DNA from: Clostridiaceae bacterium | Lineage (GTDB): Bacteria > Bacillota > Clostridia > Lutisporales > Lutisporaceae | Assembly: GCA_028697435.1 (NCBI GenBank) | Contig: JAQVFD010000105.1 | Span: forward strand, 1 to 7,139 | Direction of reading: 5' to 3' | Length of the DNA stretch: 7,139 nucleotides | Position numbers and translations under genes: made by a program | Part shown: positions 1-6,352 of the stretch, one piece after another | Position numbering within the stretch: the first letter of the stretch is position 1 | Layout of the letters: every line of letters begins with the position of its first letter | Notes under the pieces: generated by a model | The model's input: the letters and a program-made list of their open reading frames with translations, nothing else | Database searches by the model: none | Told to the model about the DNA's origin: nothing

Positions 1-1161
1 GCAGGAGAATCAAAAGTACCGTTTTTTTCAACTTCAGGTTCTGAATTTGTTGAAATGTTTGTCGGCATGGGAGCTGCAAGAGTACGTGACCTTTTTAAGC
101 AAGCTCAGGAAAAAGCTCCTTGTATTGTGTTTATTGATGAAATAGATACTATCGGCAAGAAACGTGATAACGGCGGAATAGGGGGCAACGACGAGAGAGA
201 GCAGACTCTGAACCAGCTGTTGGCCGAAATGGATGGCTTTAACAGTGAAAAGGGAGTAGTGATTCTCGCGGCAACCAATAGACCTGATTCTTTGGATAAG
301 GCTTTGCTGCGTCCGGGACGGTTTGACCGACGCATTCCTGTGGAATTACCGGATCTTGCAGGACGTGAAGCGATTCTAAAGGTACATGCAAAAAAGATTA
401 GATTAGGTAATGATATAGATTTTAATGCAATAGCAAGGACAACTCCAGGAGCTTCGGGCGCGGAGCTTGCCAATATAATAAATGAGGCGGCTCTGAGAGC
501 TGTAAAGTATGGACGTAAATATGTAGAGCAGATTGATTTGCAGGAAGCTGTAGAGGTAGTAATTGCAGGGTATCAGAAAAAGGGTGCGGTTATATCTCCA
601 AAAGAAAAGAAGATTATTGCTTATCACGAAATAGGTCATGCAATTGTAGCCGCAAAGCAAACTGAATCAGCACCTGTTCACAAAATTACTATAATACCCC
701 GTACTTCCGGAGCCCTTGGTTATACATTACAGGTGGCTGAAAATGAGAACGTGCTGATGACCAAGGAAGAAGCTATTAACAAAATAACAACCTATACCGG
801 CGGGCGTGCGGCGGAAGAGCTTGTTTTTGAGACTTCTACCTCAGGGGCGGCTAATGATATTGAGCAAGCAACAAAAATTGCCAGAGCGATGGTTACCCGG
901 TTAGGTATGAGCGAAACCTTTGGTATGATGGGGCTGGAGACCATATCAAATGTATATCTCGGCGGGGATCCTTCAATGACATGTTCATCTGAAACAGCTG
1001 CAAAAATCGATGATGAGGTATTAGATATCATAAAGAATGCTCACGAAAAAGCAATAAACATATTAAAAGATAACATTGATAAGTTGCACGAATTGGCTTC
1101 ATACCTGATTGAAAAGGAAACAATTTCAGGGGATGAATTTATGAATATTTTGTCAAGTTAG
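1..1161 (+). CDS. ftsH: FtsH-type ATP-dependent zinc metalloprotease, 3' part (5' end off window)
   Basis: This is a membrane AAA+ protease that unfolds and degrades membrane and soluble proteins at the inner face of the membrane. The reading frame is open from base 1, so the gene starts upstream; 386 residues are visible. They begin about ten residues after where the Walker A loop should be, so the membrane segments and Walker A are outside. Visible, counted from base 1: pore loop FVEMFVG (16-22), Walker B with D46-E47, sensor-1 region ILAATNRPD, arginine fingers in RPGRFDR (R107, R110), zinc site HEIGH (209-213), and the likely third zinc ligand D286 in GAANDIEQAT. All catalytic residues are present. 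The protein ends about 173 residues after the zinc motif; E. coli FtsH has roughly 230, so the C-terminal tail is short. Clostridia often carry more than one FtsH, and this may be a secondary paralogue. The DUF4474 gene follows after 89 bases on the same strand. Confidence 0.95.
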   Translation, partial: AGESKVPFFSTSGSEFVEMFVGMGAARVRDLFKQAQEKAPCIVFIDEIDTIGKKRDNGGIGGNDEREQTLNQLLAEMDGFNSEKGVVILAATNRPDSLDKALLRPGRFDRRIPVELPDLAGREAILKVHAKKIRLGNDIDFNAIARTTPGASGAELANIINEAALRAVKYGRKYVEQIDLQEAVEVVIAGYQKKGAVISPKEKKIIAYHEIGHAIVAAKQTESAPVHKITIIPRTSGALGYTLQVAENENVLMTKEEAINKITTYTGGRAAEELVFETSTSGAANDIEQATKIARAMVTRLGMSETFGMMGLETISNVYLGGDPSMTCSSETAAKIDDEVLDIIKNAHEKAINILKDNIDKLHELASYLIEKETISGDEFMNILSS

Positions 1162-1187
1162 AAATCAAACTATTTCAAAGATAATGC

Positions 1188-1216
1188 TTGTCACCATAAT
1201 AATCCACAAAGAATAT
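1188..1216 (+). promoter_or_regulatory. Weak candidate sigma-A promoter upstream of the DUF4474 gene
   Basis: TTGTCA (1188-1193) matches the -35 consensus at five of six positions. It is followed at 17 bases by GAATAT (1211-1216), a poor -10; TATTAT at 1214-1219 is better but the spacing is then 20. No hairpin terminator is visible between the protease gene and the next one, so read-through is equally possible. This is a low-confidence call. Confidence 0.25.
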
Positions 1217-1250
1217 TATGCATTAGAACAATATTTGGAGTGGATTTTTT

Positions 1251-2195
1251 ATGTTTATATCCGCAGGAGAAATACATCCATATGTTTGGATTCCTGTCAT
1301 ACTAATTTTGATTTTAACAATAGTATTTATTTATCGGTCTTTTAGCCGGTATATCAATCGCAGCAGGACAAGAAAGAGTGCAGAAGATGAATTATATGAA
1401 ATTATTGAATCTGCAGGTTATTCCTATGATCCTGTCCAGGAGATATTTTATTCCAATATGTATTCATGGCAGAGGGATATGGGCTATTGCCGCTTGTATG
1501 ATGAAGCATCGGCACCGCTGAATATGATAATTGATTGTGAGCCGATTTATTTTGAGTACGGCAACAAAAGATGGATGATTGAGTTTTGGAAAGGTCAATA
1601 TGGAATGACTGCAGGGGGCGAGATAGGAGTATATACCACAGAGGGTCCTGATTTAAGCATTCCTGGCATTTTTAACGGTACTTTCTATAATTGTGCAAAG
1701 GATGAAGACCGATTGTACATTTCCTACACCCTTATAAAAAATGGGGAAGTACTCTTTACAAGAAATGATAAACACTGGTGGCTGACCGGTTTCAAACTGG
1801 GTGAATTTGCGGAGCCTTCGGAACTGACAATGTATCTGGCAATTGCTTTTAAAAGTGCAGTAATGCGCAATGAATTCATCCGAGGGCTAAAAGACGCAGG
1901 ATATTCTGAAGATAATATTTTTGTTAATGGGAACATAGTAAGCCTGATATTTGATGAGCCCCGCACACCCCAACCGATTACGCGTATAGGTGAGATAGAC
2001 TGGTTTATCCAAAGGAAAAATGAACTGTTATGCAATGAGTATCATGAAATAACCGAGCAATATGATAGTTTCCCCGATAAAATGAATGCAATCAGGGAAC
2101 AAGCCCCAGATATCTATGATTTGGTGCTGAATGGTATAGGCAAAACCCGACAGTTGTTTGAGGTATTTGAAAAAATCAAAGACTACATTAGCTAA
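1251..2195 (+). CDS. Membrane-anchored DUF4474 family protein, function unknown
   Basis: The protein has 314 residues. One hydrophobic segment (about 11-28) is followed by a basic stretch (RSFSRYINRSRTRK), which suggests an N-terminal membrane anchor with the rest in the cytoplasm by the positive-inside rule. The soluble part (about 47-290) resembles the DUF4474 domain of clostridial proteins. Its recognisable core runs from AGYSYDP (55-61) through WQRDMGYCRLYDEA and IDCEPIYFEY to RWMIEFWKGQYGMT (107-120). It is rich in Trp, Tyr and acidic residues, and I see no known catalytic motif. The ATG at 1251 is supported by a TGGAGTGG ribosome binding site at 1236-1243. It lies 89 bases after the FtsH gene and 74 bases before a phosphoesterase gene on the same strand, so a loose operon is possible. 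The family assignment is from memory of its conserved core; no function is known to me. Confidence 0.85.
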   Translation: MFISAGEIHPYVWIPVILILILTIVFIYRSFSRYINRSRTRKSAEDELYEIIESAGYSYDPVQEIFYSNMYSWQRDMGYCRLYDEASAPLNMIIDCEPIYFEYGNKRWMIEFWKGQYGMTAGGEIGVYTTEGPDLSIPGIFNGTFYNCAKDEDRLYISYTLIKNGEVLFTRNDKHWWLTGFKLGEFAEPSELTMYLAIAFKSAVMRNEFIRGLKDAGYSEDNIFVNGNIVSLIFDEPRTPQPITRIGEIDWFIQRKNELLCNEYHEITEQYDSFPDKMNAIREQAPDIYDLVLNGIGKTRQLFEVFEKIKDYIS

Positions 2196-2206
2196 TTTGA
2201 TATAGC

Positions 2207-2234
2207 TTCAAATCATACGCCAAGTGCATATAGT
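2207..2234 (+). promoter_or_regulatory. Possible promoter of the metallophosphoesterase gene
   Basis: TTCAAA (2207-2212) is a four-of-six -35 match. It is followed after 16 bases by TATAGT (2229-2234), a five-of-six -10 match. The -10 lies within the loop region of the inverted repeat described separately, so a protein bound to that repeat would block it. It is seen by eye only. Confidence 0.3.
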
Positions 2235-2257
2235 GTATAGGGATTTATGACTTGGCG
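2218..2257 (+). repeat. Inverted repeat / stem-loop just upstream of the phosphoesterase ribosome binding site
   Basis: CGCCAAGT (2218-2225) is perfectly complementary to ACTTGGCG (2250-2257). Past one unpaired G (2226), CATA (2227-2230) pairs with TATG (2246-2249), giving 12 base pairs with one bulge around a 15-base loop. No T-run follows, so it is not an intrinsic terminator. It touches the Shine-Dalgarno sequence at 2257-2263. It may be a DNA operator or an mRNA structure that affects translation; the sequence cannot tell which. Confidence 0.6.
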
Positions 2258-2263
2258 AGGTGA
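2257..2263 (+). promoter_or_regulatory. Ribosome binding site that fixes a GTG start
   Basis: GAGGTGA is a near-perfect anti-Shine-Dalgarno match, six bases before the GTG at 2270. It decides the start codon, as no ATG of the frame lies nearby. Confidence 0.75.
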
Positions 2264-2269
2264 AGTCAG

Positions 2270-3169
2270 GTGAATACATTAAAGCGCATATCTCAAGTTT
2301 ATGAGGCTGCAGAGCAAATCACTTTTGATGATTCCTCTAAAATTATAATGATGAGTGATTGTCATAGGGGAGACGGAAGCTGGGCAGATGACTTTTTGAA
2401 GAACCAGAATCTTTATTTTGCTGCTTTAACCCATTACTACAATAATAATTACACTTATATTGAGGTTGGTGACGGCGACGAGCTTTGGGAAAACAGAAGC
2501 TTTTTTGAAATAAAACAGATTCACAGCAATGTTTTTTGGCTGTTGTCTAAATTTCACAATGAAGGCCGGCTCCATATGATTTACGGAAATCATGATATGG
2601 TAAAGAAATATAAGAAATTTGCCGGGCTAAATATGCATAGGTATCCTGATAAACCCGTGAGAAGGCATGTCCCTTTATTTACAAATATAAAATTCCATGA
2701 GGGGCTGGTTCTAAAGCATGAAACCACAGGTAAAAAAATTCTTTTGATCCACGGACATCAAGTGGATTGCCTGAATGACAGGCTGTGGAAATTAGCAAGA
2801 TTCTTAGTCAGATATTTGTGGAGACCTCTTAACACCTTGGGAGTAAATGACCCTACAAGAGCCGCAAAAAATTATTATAAAAAAGAGGCAGCTGAGAAAA
2901 GGCTTATCGATTGGATAATAAAAGAAAAGAATATGCTTATTGCCGGACACACTCATAGACCTATGTTTCCGAAGCCGGATGAGCCCCCTTATTTTAATGA
3001 CGGAAGCTGTGTTCATCCCCGCTGCATAACGGCAATCGAAATTGTGGAAGGCGGTATCCTTCTGGTAAAATGGAATGTCAAAACAAAAAATGACGGTACC
3101 TTATTTATAGGCAGAGAAGTGCTTGCCGGTCCAAGGAAGCTTGTAGATATAGAAAAGCCGGAGGTATAG
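2270..3169 (+). CDS. Calcineurin-like metallophosphoesterase
   Basis: This 299-residue cytoplasmic protein of the calcineurin-like phosphoesterase superfamily is expected to use two metal ions to hydrolyse a phosphoester or pyrophosphate. The full motif set is visible in order: D30-C-H32, G67-D68 in GDGDE, GNHD (106-109, catalytic N107-H108), HGHQ (H161, H163), and GHTH (H227, H229). The arrangement recalls the LpxH-like (UDP-2,3-diacylglucosamine pyrophosphatase) branch. A Gram-positive Clostridia host would not make lipid A, so that substrate is unlikely and the real one is unknown. There is no signal peptide; an Arg/Trp-rich helix (171-186) sits between the last two metal motifs. Translation starts at GTG 2270, set by the GAGGTGA site. 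The gene follows the DUF4474 gene at 74 bases and ends at the shared bidirectional terminator. Its regulation may involve the inverted repeat just upstream. Confidence 0.9.
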   Translation: MNTLKRISQVYEAAEQITFDDSSKIIMMSDCHRGDGSWADDFLKNQNLYFAALTHYYNNNYTYIEVGDGDELWENRSFFEIKQIHSNVFWLLSKFHNEGRLHMIYGNHDMVKKYKKFAGLNMHRYPDKPVRRHVPLFTNIKFHEGLVLKHETTGKKILLIHGHQVDCLNDRLWKLARFLVRYLWRPLNTLGVNDPTRAAKNYYKKEAAEKRLIDWIIKEKNMLIAGHTHRPMFPKPDEPPYFNDGSCVHPRCITAIEIVEGGILLVKWNVKTKNDGTLFIGREVLAGPRKLVDIEKPEV

Positions 3170-3189
3170 AATATAAAAATACCTCCGGC
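3157..3189. terminator. Bidirectional intrinsic terminator between convergent genes
   Basis: GCCGGAGGTAT (3157-3167) pairs perfectly with ATACCTCCGGC (3179-3189), an 11-bp GC-rich stem with an 11-base loop. A short T-run follows on the + strand (3191-3193), and AAAA at 3153-3156 supplies TTTT on the - strand. The stem overlaps the last codons of the phosphoesterase gene and lies 15 bases past the cstA stop, so it can end both transcripts. Confidence 0.8.
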
Positions 3190-3204
3190 CTTTATGCTTA
3201 ATTC

Positions 3205-4842
3205 TTATGCATCAACATTTTTATTCTTGGATTTGTCTCCGAAGAAAGTATTTATAGTAGTAATTATCAATACTAATGCCAGTATAAACAATACTGATGC
3301 TATAGTTCCAATGACAATATTTCCGCCTGCAAAATTACCCTTTGCAACAAGCACCAGTGCTGTGAGGGTAACGCAGAACATAAATACCATAGGCACTACC
3401 GTCATGGTATTCTTCTTGCCCGACTTAGCCAGCCAAGCTGATACAGCTAAGAGCGAAAGACCGGCAAGCAATTGATTAGCGGAACCGAATATAGGCCATA
3501 TTTTCTGATATCCGTATGTTAGCAGTAATGCTGACAGACCTACTGTTATAGCAGTTGATGCATGCATATTGGTTAATGCTGTTTTTGTCCCATCTGCCTT
3601 GGTTGTCATTTCCTGGAACATATAACGGCCTATTCTTGTTGCAGTGTCAAGGCTTGTAAGAGCAAAAGCCGAGAAGGCAAGTGTTACAAATACAACTCCG
3701 ACATCAACCGGTAAACCGAAGCTGCTCATAAATTCTGCCACACCGGCTGCAAAAATCTGAGCAGGAGTTCCTTTTGCTCCTGCTGCATGGCTTACCGCAA
3801 TAAGTGCAATTATTGCAACTACGCCTTCAATAAGCATTGCACCATAGCCTATCAGTTTTGTATCTTTTTCATTCTCCACCTGCTTTGAGCTTGTACCGGA
3901 AGCAACTAATGAGTGAAAACCGGAGACAGCACCGCAAGCTACTATAACAAACAGCATTGGGAAGAGGTACTGAGTCTTTGCACCTTCACCAACTGTAAAG
4001 CCTACCGATGCAGGGATTGCCATTGTAGGTCTAACAAGCAGAACTCCGATTACAGCTCCGGCCAGCATTGAATATAGCAGGAAAGAGCACAGATAATCCC
4101 TGGGCTGCAACAGTAGCCAAACCGGAAGTGTGGATGCCAAAAAGATGTAGATTATAAGGATTACATCCCAGGCAAACTTTGAAAGCTTAAGAATAGGGAA
4201 CTGATAGCCTATCCATATACAGAAGAATAATAATGCTACACCAACTACTGTGGATACTGATAAGCTGGCTCCTTTCCTGTATACAAAATATCCAAAGCCC
4301 ATTGCCAGGAGAATAAACAGTATTGATGCAGTACCTGCCCTTGCTCCCGTAATTGCTTCAGGCTTTGCCGCATCATAGGCAAAAGTACCGGCACAGATAT
4401 CGGTAAAGGCTGCTACAACTAATATCAATGTGAGATATGCAAATATGTTGAATAGTTTCTTGCCGTTTTCACCGATATTTGCTCTGATGATTTCACCTAT
4501 TGATTTTCCTTCGTGTCTGACTGATGCAAACAGTGCACCCCAGTCATGAACGCCGCCGACAAATATGCTTCCAAGTACAATCCATAGATAAACAGGCAGC
4601 CATCCGAATATTGCAGCTTGTATCGGACCTGTTATAGGACCGGCACCTGCTATAGATGAGAAATGGTGTCCTAACAGCACTTTGGCATTGGCAGGACAAT
4701 AGTCAATATCATCCCTCATAGTGCAAGAAGGAGTCTTCTTTGTTGGGTCAACTCCCCATTGCTTAGCAAGCCATTTCCCGTAAAAAGCGTAGGCTGTTAA
4801 AAATGCTGCAATACCGATAAATAATAATACCAATGAGTTCAT
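3205..4842 (-). CDS. cstA: CstA-family carbon starvation membrane carrier (pyruvate or peptide transporter)
   Basis: This is a polytopic membrane protein of 545 residues with many hydrophobic segments. The family includes E. coli CstA and BtsT (YjiY), linked to peptide uptake and to pyruvate/H+ symport. Conserved family stretches are visible: GHHFSSIAGAGPITGP (58-73), VGGVHDWGALFASVRH (95-110), SGFHSLVASGTSSKQ (307-321), LTSLDTATRIGRYMFQE (395-411) and IWPIFGSANQLLA (448-460). E. coli homologues have about 700 residues; this shorter form is common in Firmicutes. I chose ATG 4842 rather than the in-frame TTG at 4920. The ATG has an AGGAGG site seven bases upstream, the protein then opens directly with the first membrane helix, and the extra 26 codons would run through the ribosome binding site itself. 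It is downstream of the 165-residue gene (74-base gap) and near a LytS/LytTR pair, which suggests pyruvate-type regulated uptake. The substrate is an inference. Confidence 0.93.
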   Translation of the reverse strand: MNSLVLLFIGIAAFLTAYAFYGKWLAKQWGVDPTKKTPSCTMRDDIDYCPANAKVLLGHHFSSIAGAGPITGPIQAAIFGWLPVYLWIVLGSIFVGGVHDWGALFASVRHEGKSIGEIIRANIGENGKKLFNIFAYLTLILVVAAFTDICAGTFAYDAAKPEAITGARAGTASILFILLAMGFGYFVYRKGASLSVSTVVGVALLFFCIWIGYQFPILKLSKFAWDVILIIYIFLASTLPVWLLLQPRDYLCSFLLYSMLAGAVIGVLLVRPTMAIPASVGFTVGEGAKTQYLFPMLFVIVACGAVSGFHSLVASGTSSKQVENEKDTKLIGYGAMLIEGVVAIIALIAVSHAAGAKGTPAQIFAAGVAEFMSSFGLPVDVGVVFVTLAFSAFALTSLDTATRIGRYMFQEMTTKADGTKTALTNMHASTAITVGLSALLLTYGYQKIWPIFGSANQLLAGLSLLAVSAWLAKSGKKNTMTVVPMVFMFCVTLTALVLVAKGNFAGGNIVIGTIASVLFILALVLIITTINTFFGDKSKNKNVDA

Positions 4843-4849
4843 AACACGA

Positions 4850-4855
4850 CCTCCT
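4850..4855 (-). promoter_or_regulatory. Ribosome binding site deciding the cstA start
   Basis: On the - strand AGGAGG lies seven bases before ATG 4842 and is preceded by an A-run. It rules out the longer TTG-initiated reading frame. Confidence 0.85.
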
Positions 4856-4868
4856 TTTTTATTTGCAT

Positions 4869-4886
4869 AGGAAATTTTTATTTCCT
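4869..4886 (-). repeat. Small intercistronic hairpin before cstA
   Basis: AGGAAAT and ATTTCCT form a perfect 7-bp stem around a four-base loop in the 74-base gap between the 165-residue gene and cstA. No T-run follows in the direction of transcription, so it is not a terminator. It could affect mRNA processing or stability, or it may be chance in AT-rich DNA. Confidence 0.35.
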
Positions 4887-4916
4887 TAATGCTCTGTTTG
4901 ACCCCAGAAATATTTC

Positions 4917-5414
4917 TCAAGATATAAATTCATATACTTTTTTTACTTTTTTACCGTCACTGTTTGTAGCAATCTCATTATCATCCAGTCCCACACATAC
5001 AAGTCTTACATCGCACCAGCCTTTTAGATAGAAATTAAATGCTTTTCTGTAAATGTATTTTTCCACCGCTTTAATAGCATCTTCATTCATCGTATTGCCT
5101 ATCAATACTCCGGTAATATATGTACTCATATGGTCCCTGTCAGGGATTATACAATCATCCGTTATTTTTTTTAAGAACTGTCCAAAAGATTCGATATCTT
5201 CTTCAGTCACATTATCAAGTTTTTTTAAATATATATGCTCATGGTTTTCATATTTATCAATAATATCGTTCTTTGTAATAAATGTTCTCCCACAGATATT
5301 TGAATACTTAGCGAGCATTTCTATTCTATTTCCAAATAGCACTATATCCCTTTCAATGATAAAGTTCCTTTCAAGCTTTAAGGTTAACGTATTGATATAC
5401 TCTTCGTATTTCAT
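4917..5414 (-). CDS. Uncharacterised 165-residue cytoplasmic protein upstream of cstA
   Basis: I cannot assign a function. The protein is soluble, with no signal peptide or membrane segment, and is rich in charged and aromatic residues. Its layout (MKYEEYINTLTLKLERNF start, YENHEHIYLKK at 55-65, DRDHMSTYITGVLIG at 92-106, FYLKGWCDVRLVCVGLD at 128-144, GKKVKKVYEF end) resembles small conserved clostridial proteins that I recall as the DUF8052 group; that name is uncertain. There is no obvious catalytic motif, although the DRDHMS segment with acidic and His residues is probably conserved. ATG 5414 has a GGAGGA site six bases upstream. It is the first gene after the candidate LytTR-controlled promoter and is followed by cstA after 74 bases, so the two are probably co-transcribed. 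It may be an accessory or regulatory partner of the carrier, but that is inference from position only. Confidence 0.85.
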   Translation of the reverse strand: MKYEEYINTLTLKLERNFIIERDIVLFGNRIEMLAKYSNICGRTFITKNDIIDKYENHEHIYLKKLDNVTEEDIESFGQFLKKITDDCIIPDRDHMSTYITGVLIGNTMNEDAIKAVEKYIYRKAFNFYLKGWCDVRLVCVGLDDNEIATNSDGKKVKKVYEFIS

Positions 5415-5488
5415 TAGTATTCCTCCAAATAAATACTCTCTTTAAATAATATGGAATATCCCTTGAAACTATACTTTTGTACAACTAC

Positions 5489-5517
5489 ATTATATAGAAA
5501 ACCTATAAACCATTACC
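5489..5517 (-). promoter_or_regulatory. Candidate activator-dependent promoter of the 165-residue gene and cstA
   Basis: On the - strand TATAAT (5494-5489) is a perfect -10. The hexamer 17 bases upstream (5517-5512, GGTAAT) is a poor -35, as expected for a promoter that needs an activator. A start near 5482 would give a leader of about 68 bases. A weaker alternative is TTGTAC (5483-5478) with GGATAT 17 bases on. Confidence 0.5.
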
Positions 5518-5526
5518 TTTTTTAGC

Positions 5527-5557
5527 TTGAAATGACAAAAATGATACATTAAATGCG
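5527..5557 (-). promoter_or_regulatory. Candidate LytTR response-regulator binding site (direct repeat, 21-bp period)
   Basis: Reading the - strand, CGCATTTAAT (5557-5548) and GTCATTTCAA (5536-5527) are direct repeats separated by exactly 11 bases, so they fall on the same DNA face two helical turns apart. Each matches the half-site I recall for E. coli YpdB (GGCATTTCAT, N11 spacing) at eight of ten positions. They end nine bases before the poor -35 of the promoter for the 165-residue gene and cstA. This is the expected layout for an activating LytTR regulator, and such a regulator is encoded immediately upstream. The region is AT-rich, so chance is not excluded. Confidence 0.5.
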
Positions 5558-5570
5558 GGAAGAAGCACAT

Positions 5571-5615
5571 AAAAAAACTCCCTCGACTGAAATTCTGTGA
5601 CAATCAGTGAGGGGG
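5571..5615 (-). terminator. Intrinsic terminator of the sensor kinase/response regulator operon
   Basis: On the - strand the stem arms are 5615-5604 and 5590-5578. They form five base pairs next to the loop, one bulged base, then seven more pairs including one G-T wobble, with a 13-base loop. A run of seven T (5577-5571) follows. It begins three bases past the regulator stop codon and separates the two-component genes from the downstream transporter unit. Confidence 0.9.
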
Positions 5616-5617
5616 CT

Positions 5618-6319
5618 TTAAATTCCCATTAGCCTTCTAAATAATAATATGTTCTGCCTGCTGACAGGAATCTCTGCATCCAACCCCTTAAGCTTAAGCA
5701 TATATGTATTATTAAACCATGGGACTATTTCCGTTATTTTATCTATATTAACGATATAGGAACGATGGCATCGAAAAAAACAATCTTGTCCTAACTTTTT
5801 ATAAAAGTCGGAAATACTTGAGGCAACTATAAAACATTCACCCTTTGTATATACATTTACCTCATGCTTTTGTGCCTCACAATAATATATATCATTTGCA
5901 TCGAATACAAACAGCTTTTCATTTTTCCATAGAGTGATTTTATCGTTTTGGGGCTTGGAAGAAATGCTGTTTTCAAGCCTTTGAAGCGTGTCAGTTATTC
6001 TGATTTGGGAATAAGGCTTTAAAATATAATCAAAGGCAGATACTTCAAAGGCTTCCAGGGCATGTTCACTATAAGCAGTGATAAATACCAGTATTGGTTT
6101 AACAGACAATAAATTTATTACTTTGCTGAAAGTTAATCCGTCTAACTTAGGCATATTAATATCAAGAAAAACGACATTCACCACGTGTTTCTTGACATAT
6201 TCAAGGGCTTTGACACTGTCATCAAAGGTCTCCGATATAGTAATTGAACTAAAATTTTTAATAAAATAGCTTAATTCCTGTATTGATGCATATTCATCAT
6301 CAACAATAATGCAATTCAT
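5618..6319 (-). CDS. LytTR-family response regulator
   Basis: This 233-residue DNA-binding response regulator has a receiver domain (1-120) with acidic pocket D7-D8, phospho-acceptor D53 in FLDINMP, T81 and K101 in LKPYS. All key residues are present. A LytTR DNA-binding domain (about 127-232) carries the typical FFRCHRSYIVNIDKI stretch (181-195) and ends in PVSRQN. Such regulators (LytR, AgrA, BtsR, YpdB) bind direct repeats upstream of target promoters. I chose ATG 6319 rather than the in-frame TTG 6352: the ATG has a GGGGTG site five bases upstream and starts directly with the beta strand of the receiver, while the TTG has no ribosome binding site. The kinase gene ends 33 bases upstream, so the two are co-transcribed, and the operon ends at the terminator just after the stop. 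The likely target is the cstA unit downstream. The exact orthologue is not certain, so no symbol is given. Confidence 0.95.
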   Translation of the reverse strand: MNCIIVDDEYASIQELSYFIKNFSSITISETFDDSVKALEYVKKHVVNVVFLDINMPKLDGLTFSKVINLLSVKPILVFITAYSEHALEAFEVSAFDYILKPYSQIRITDTLQRLENSISSKPQNDKITLWKNEKLFVFDANDIYYCEAQKHEVNVYTKGECFIVASSISDFYKKLGQDCFFRCHRSYIVNIDKITEIVPWFNNTYMLKLKGLDAEIPVSRQNILLFRRLMGI

Positions 6320-6324
6320 AAGCC

Positions 6325-6330
6325 CACCCC
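6325..6330 (-). promoter_or_regulatory. Ribosome binding site deciding the response regulator start
   Basis: GGGGTG on the - strand lies five bases before ATG 6319, within a G-rich run (6323-6334). It is a moderate Shine-Dalgarno match that favours the shorter protein. Confidence 0.55.
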
Positions 6331-6352
6331 ATCCAAAAAAATTTGCAGGCAA

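Noticed and set aside
105..473. 122-codon - strand open frame within ftsH
   Set aside because: It is antisense to the conserved AAA+ domain, so it is a shadow.
1161..1176. GAAAT/ATTTC inverted repeat after ftsH as a terminator
   Set aside because: The stem is only five AT-rich base pairs and no T-run follows.
3194..3475. 93-codon + strand open frame opposite the 3' end of cstA
   Set aside because: It lies in the reverse complement of conserved CstA coding sequence, with a non-protein-like composition and no ribosome binding site; it also starts right after the terminator stem.
4843..4920. N-terminal extension of cstA from TTG 4920 (26 extra codons)
   Set aside because: It would translate the strong AGGAGG site and a polar leader before the first membrane helix; ATG 4842 with that site is far better.
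5053..5445. 130-codon + strand open frame opposite the 165-residue gene
   Set aside because: It is antisense to a gene with a good start and ribosome binding site; the low-complexity Ser/Ile/Phe-rich product is typical of a reverse-strand shadow.
5415..5570. CcpA (cre) or CodY operator in the cstA-unit leader
   Set aside because: I looked for both consensus patterns on both strands and saw no convincing match.
6320..6352. Response regulator start at TTG 6352
   Set aside because: There is no ribosome binding site and the extra 11 residues precede the receiver's first strand; ATG 6319 fits the family.
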